A stretch of 5,698 nt of DNA from Nitrospinota bacterium (GTDB taxonomy: Bacteria; Nitrospinota_A; UBA7883; JACRLM01). The position numbers and the translations under genes were made by a program. The notes beneath the pieces are model-generated. The model did not search any database. It was not told the origin of the DNA and saw only the letters and a program-made list of their open reading frames with translations. The stretch is taken from the NCBI GenBank assembly GCA_015231995.1, contig JADGAO010000203.1, positions 1 to 5,698 of the forward strand, written 5' to 3'. This document shows, one piece after another, positions 5,065-5,698 of the stretch (its first letter is position 1; every line of letters begins with the position of its first letter).

Positions 5065-5496
5065 ATGGCCAGGGACAACATGGAAAAAGACGTCATAAAA
5101 GCCTTTCTTGGTGACGAAACGGAATTCAGCGGTTTTCTTTCTTTCGAAGGCACCGTCCGCATAGACGGCAAATTCGAGGGCGAGATAAAAACCAACGACA
5201 ACCTTATCATCGGCCCGACAGCCTTGATAAAGGCCACGATAAACGTGGGTTCGATCACTGTGATGGGCAGGGTCGAGGGCGACATCGTCGCCATGAAAAA
5301 ACTCCATATAGCCAGCAAGGGCAACGTTATCGGCAACGTTATCACTCCCGCGTTGCACATAGAAGACGGGGCGATTCTTGAAGGCAATGTCTCGATGATC
5401 AAGCACGGCTCGGATGCGAACGTCCTTCCGCTTGTCCGAAAAAAGAAAAACGAAGGGGAAGAGCCCAGGCAGAATATCCCAGTCGCCAGGGCGTGA
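5065..5496 (+). CDS. Bactofilin, polymer-forming cytoskeletal protein
   Basis: Small nucleotide-independent scaffold protein whose right-handed beta-helix core polymerises into filaments. The 143 residues start MARDNMEKDV and then show the family opening FLGDETEFSGFLSFEGTVRI (14-33), followed by repeated short beta turns such as DGKFEGEI (34-41), VEGDIVA (70-76), KGNVIGNV (85-92) and EDGAILEGNV (100-109). The core spans roughly residues 14-113. The tail (about 114-143) is polar with a basic KKK (126-128) and ends in ARA. There is no signal peptide or membrane segment. GGAG at 5054-5057, seven bases before ATG 5065, gives a good ribosome site; the internal ATG at 5080 is less likely. In Myxococcus, from memory, bacM lies beside parAB and other bactofilins position ParABS. 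A similar role is inferred here; cell-shape or envelope scaffolding is the alternative. Confidence 0.95.
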   Translation: MARDNMEKDVIKAFLGDETEFSGFLSFEGTVRIDGKFEGEIKTNDNLIIGPTALIKATINVGSITVMGRVEGDIVAMKKLHIASKGNVIGNVITPALHIEDGAILEGNVSMIKHGSDANVLPLVRKKKNEGEEPRQNIPVARA

Positions 5497-5519
5497 AACC
5501 CGCCGGTTTGAGGCGAAAA

Positions 5520-5546
5520 GATTCTTCGCTGGCGCTCAGAATGACA
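5520..5546 (-). repeat. Dispersed palindromic repeat, unit 8
   Basis: Identical over 27 bases to unit 1 (154-180), more than 5 kb away. It begins 23 bases after the bactofilin stop codon and pairs head to head with unit 9 across 12 bases. Confidence 0.85.
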
Positions 5547-5558
5547 AAGTGCGTTGGT

Positions 5559-5591
5559 TGTCATCCTGAAGGAGTTTACGACTGAAGGATC
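5559..5591 (+). repeat. Dispersed palindromic repeat, unit 9 (ATCCT variant)
   Basis: Begins TGTCATCCTGA and ends GAAGGATC, with outer stem ATCCT/AGGAT, GA on both sides and inner AGT/ACT. It is the same subtype as unit 2. The order standard unit, then ATCCT unit, is the same at both ends of the window. Confidence 0.75.
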
Positions 5592-5601
5592 AAATTATAT
5601 G

Positions 5602-5629
5602 GATTCTTCGGCTTCGCCTCAGAATGACA
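5602..5629 (-). repeat. Dispersed palindromic repeat, unit 10
   Basis: Outer stem ATTCT/AGAAT, TC/TC mismatch and inner stem GGC/GCC around TTC; the inner stem is one base pair longer than GC/GC and remains perfectly paired. A degenerate + partner may follow at 5640-5650 (TGCCATCTGGA against TGTCATTCTGA), but this is weak. Confidence 0.8.
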
Positions 5630-5657
5630 ACCAAACGATTGCCATCTGGATTACCCG

Positions 5658-5698
5658 CTAAAATAATTTCAACAAACCCTGCGCCTTTAGCTGTTCAT
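5658..5698 (-). CDS. Possible 3' end of a convergent gene, product unknown
   Basis: Reading the - strand from the window edge, one frame is open for 12 codons and ends in TAG (5660-5658). It gives EQLKAQGLLKLF, which looks like an ordinary helical protein C-terminus. The other two - frames stop at once. The position, facing the bactofilin gene across a repeat cluster, fits a convergent gene pair. Twelve codons is too short for any family call and the frame could be open by chance. Confidence 0.3.
   Translation of the reverse strand, partial: EQLKAQGLLKLF

Noticed and set aside
5496..5509. AAACC/GGTTT hairpin at the bactofilin stop codon as terminator
   Set aside because: Short stem and no T-run after it.

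Overview
The window reads as a chromosomal, origin-proximal housekeeping segment of a Gram-negative-type bacterium. The gene order on the + strand is mnmG, rsmG, parS, (dispersed repeats), parS, parA, parB, bactofilin. The mnmG-rsmG-parA-parB run is a classic neighbourhood close to the replication origin. From memory, a bactofilin directly after parAB is typical of Myxococcota/Desulfobacterota ('deltaproteobacterial') and related lineages; that lineage is an inference, because the sequence carries no rRNA or other taxonomic marker. GC looks moderately high in the genes and lower in the spacers.

Layout. Bases 1-298 hold no convincing gene: an inverted repeat with a T-rich tail (59-99), three units of a dispersed palindromic repeat, and the mnmG leader. 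mnmG (299-2173) and rsmG (2154-2774) overlap by 20 bases and form a tRNA/rRNA modification pair. The 419-base gap 2775-3193 is bounded by two identical 16-base parS sites in opposite orientation, each inside a 25-base inverted repeat, with four repeat units between them. parA (3194-4075) and parB (4088-4933) are 12 bases apart and encode the partition ATPase and the CTP-dependent parS-binding clamp. After a 131-base gap with a candidate promoter comes a bactofilin (5065-5496). The right end holds three more repeat units and possibly the last 12 codons of a convergent gene on the - strand.

How it works together. ParB should load at the two parS sites beside its own operon, spread over the origin-proximal DNA, and be moved by the ParA ATPase. 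The bactofilin is a polymer-forming scaffold that in Myxococcus helps position ParABS, so its place next to parB suggests the same link here. MnmG and RsmG act in translation (tRNA wobble uridine and 16S rRNA G527) and are linked to the partition genes by position, not by function.

The least ordinary content is the repeat family. Ten units or part-units sit only in gaps that contain no promoter-linked start of parB or the bactofilin. They are arranged mostly as head-to-head pairs. The units keep a two-part stem with compensatory changes and an invariant GA/GA mismatch between the stems. One unit carries a second, related hairpin inserted into its loop. No new enzymatic system is visible; all five complete genes belong to known families.
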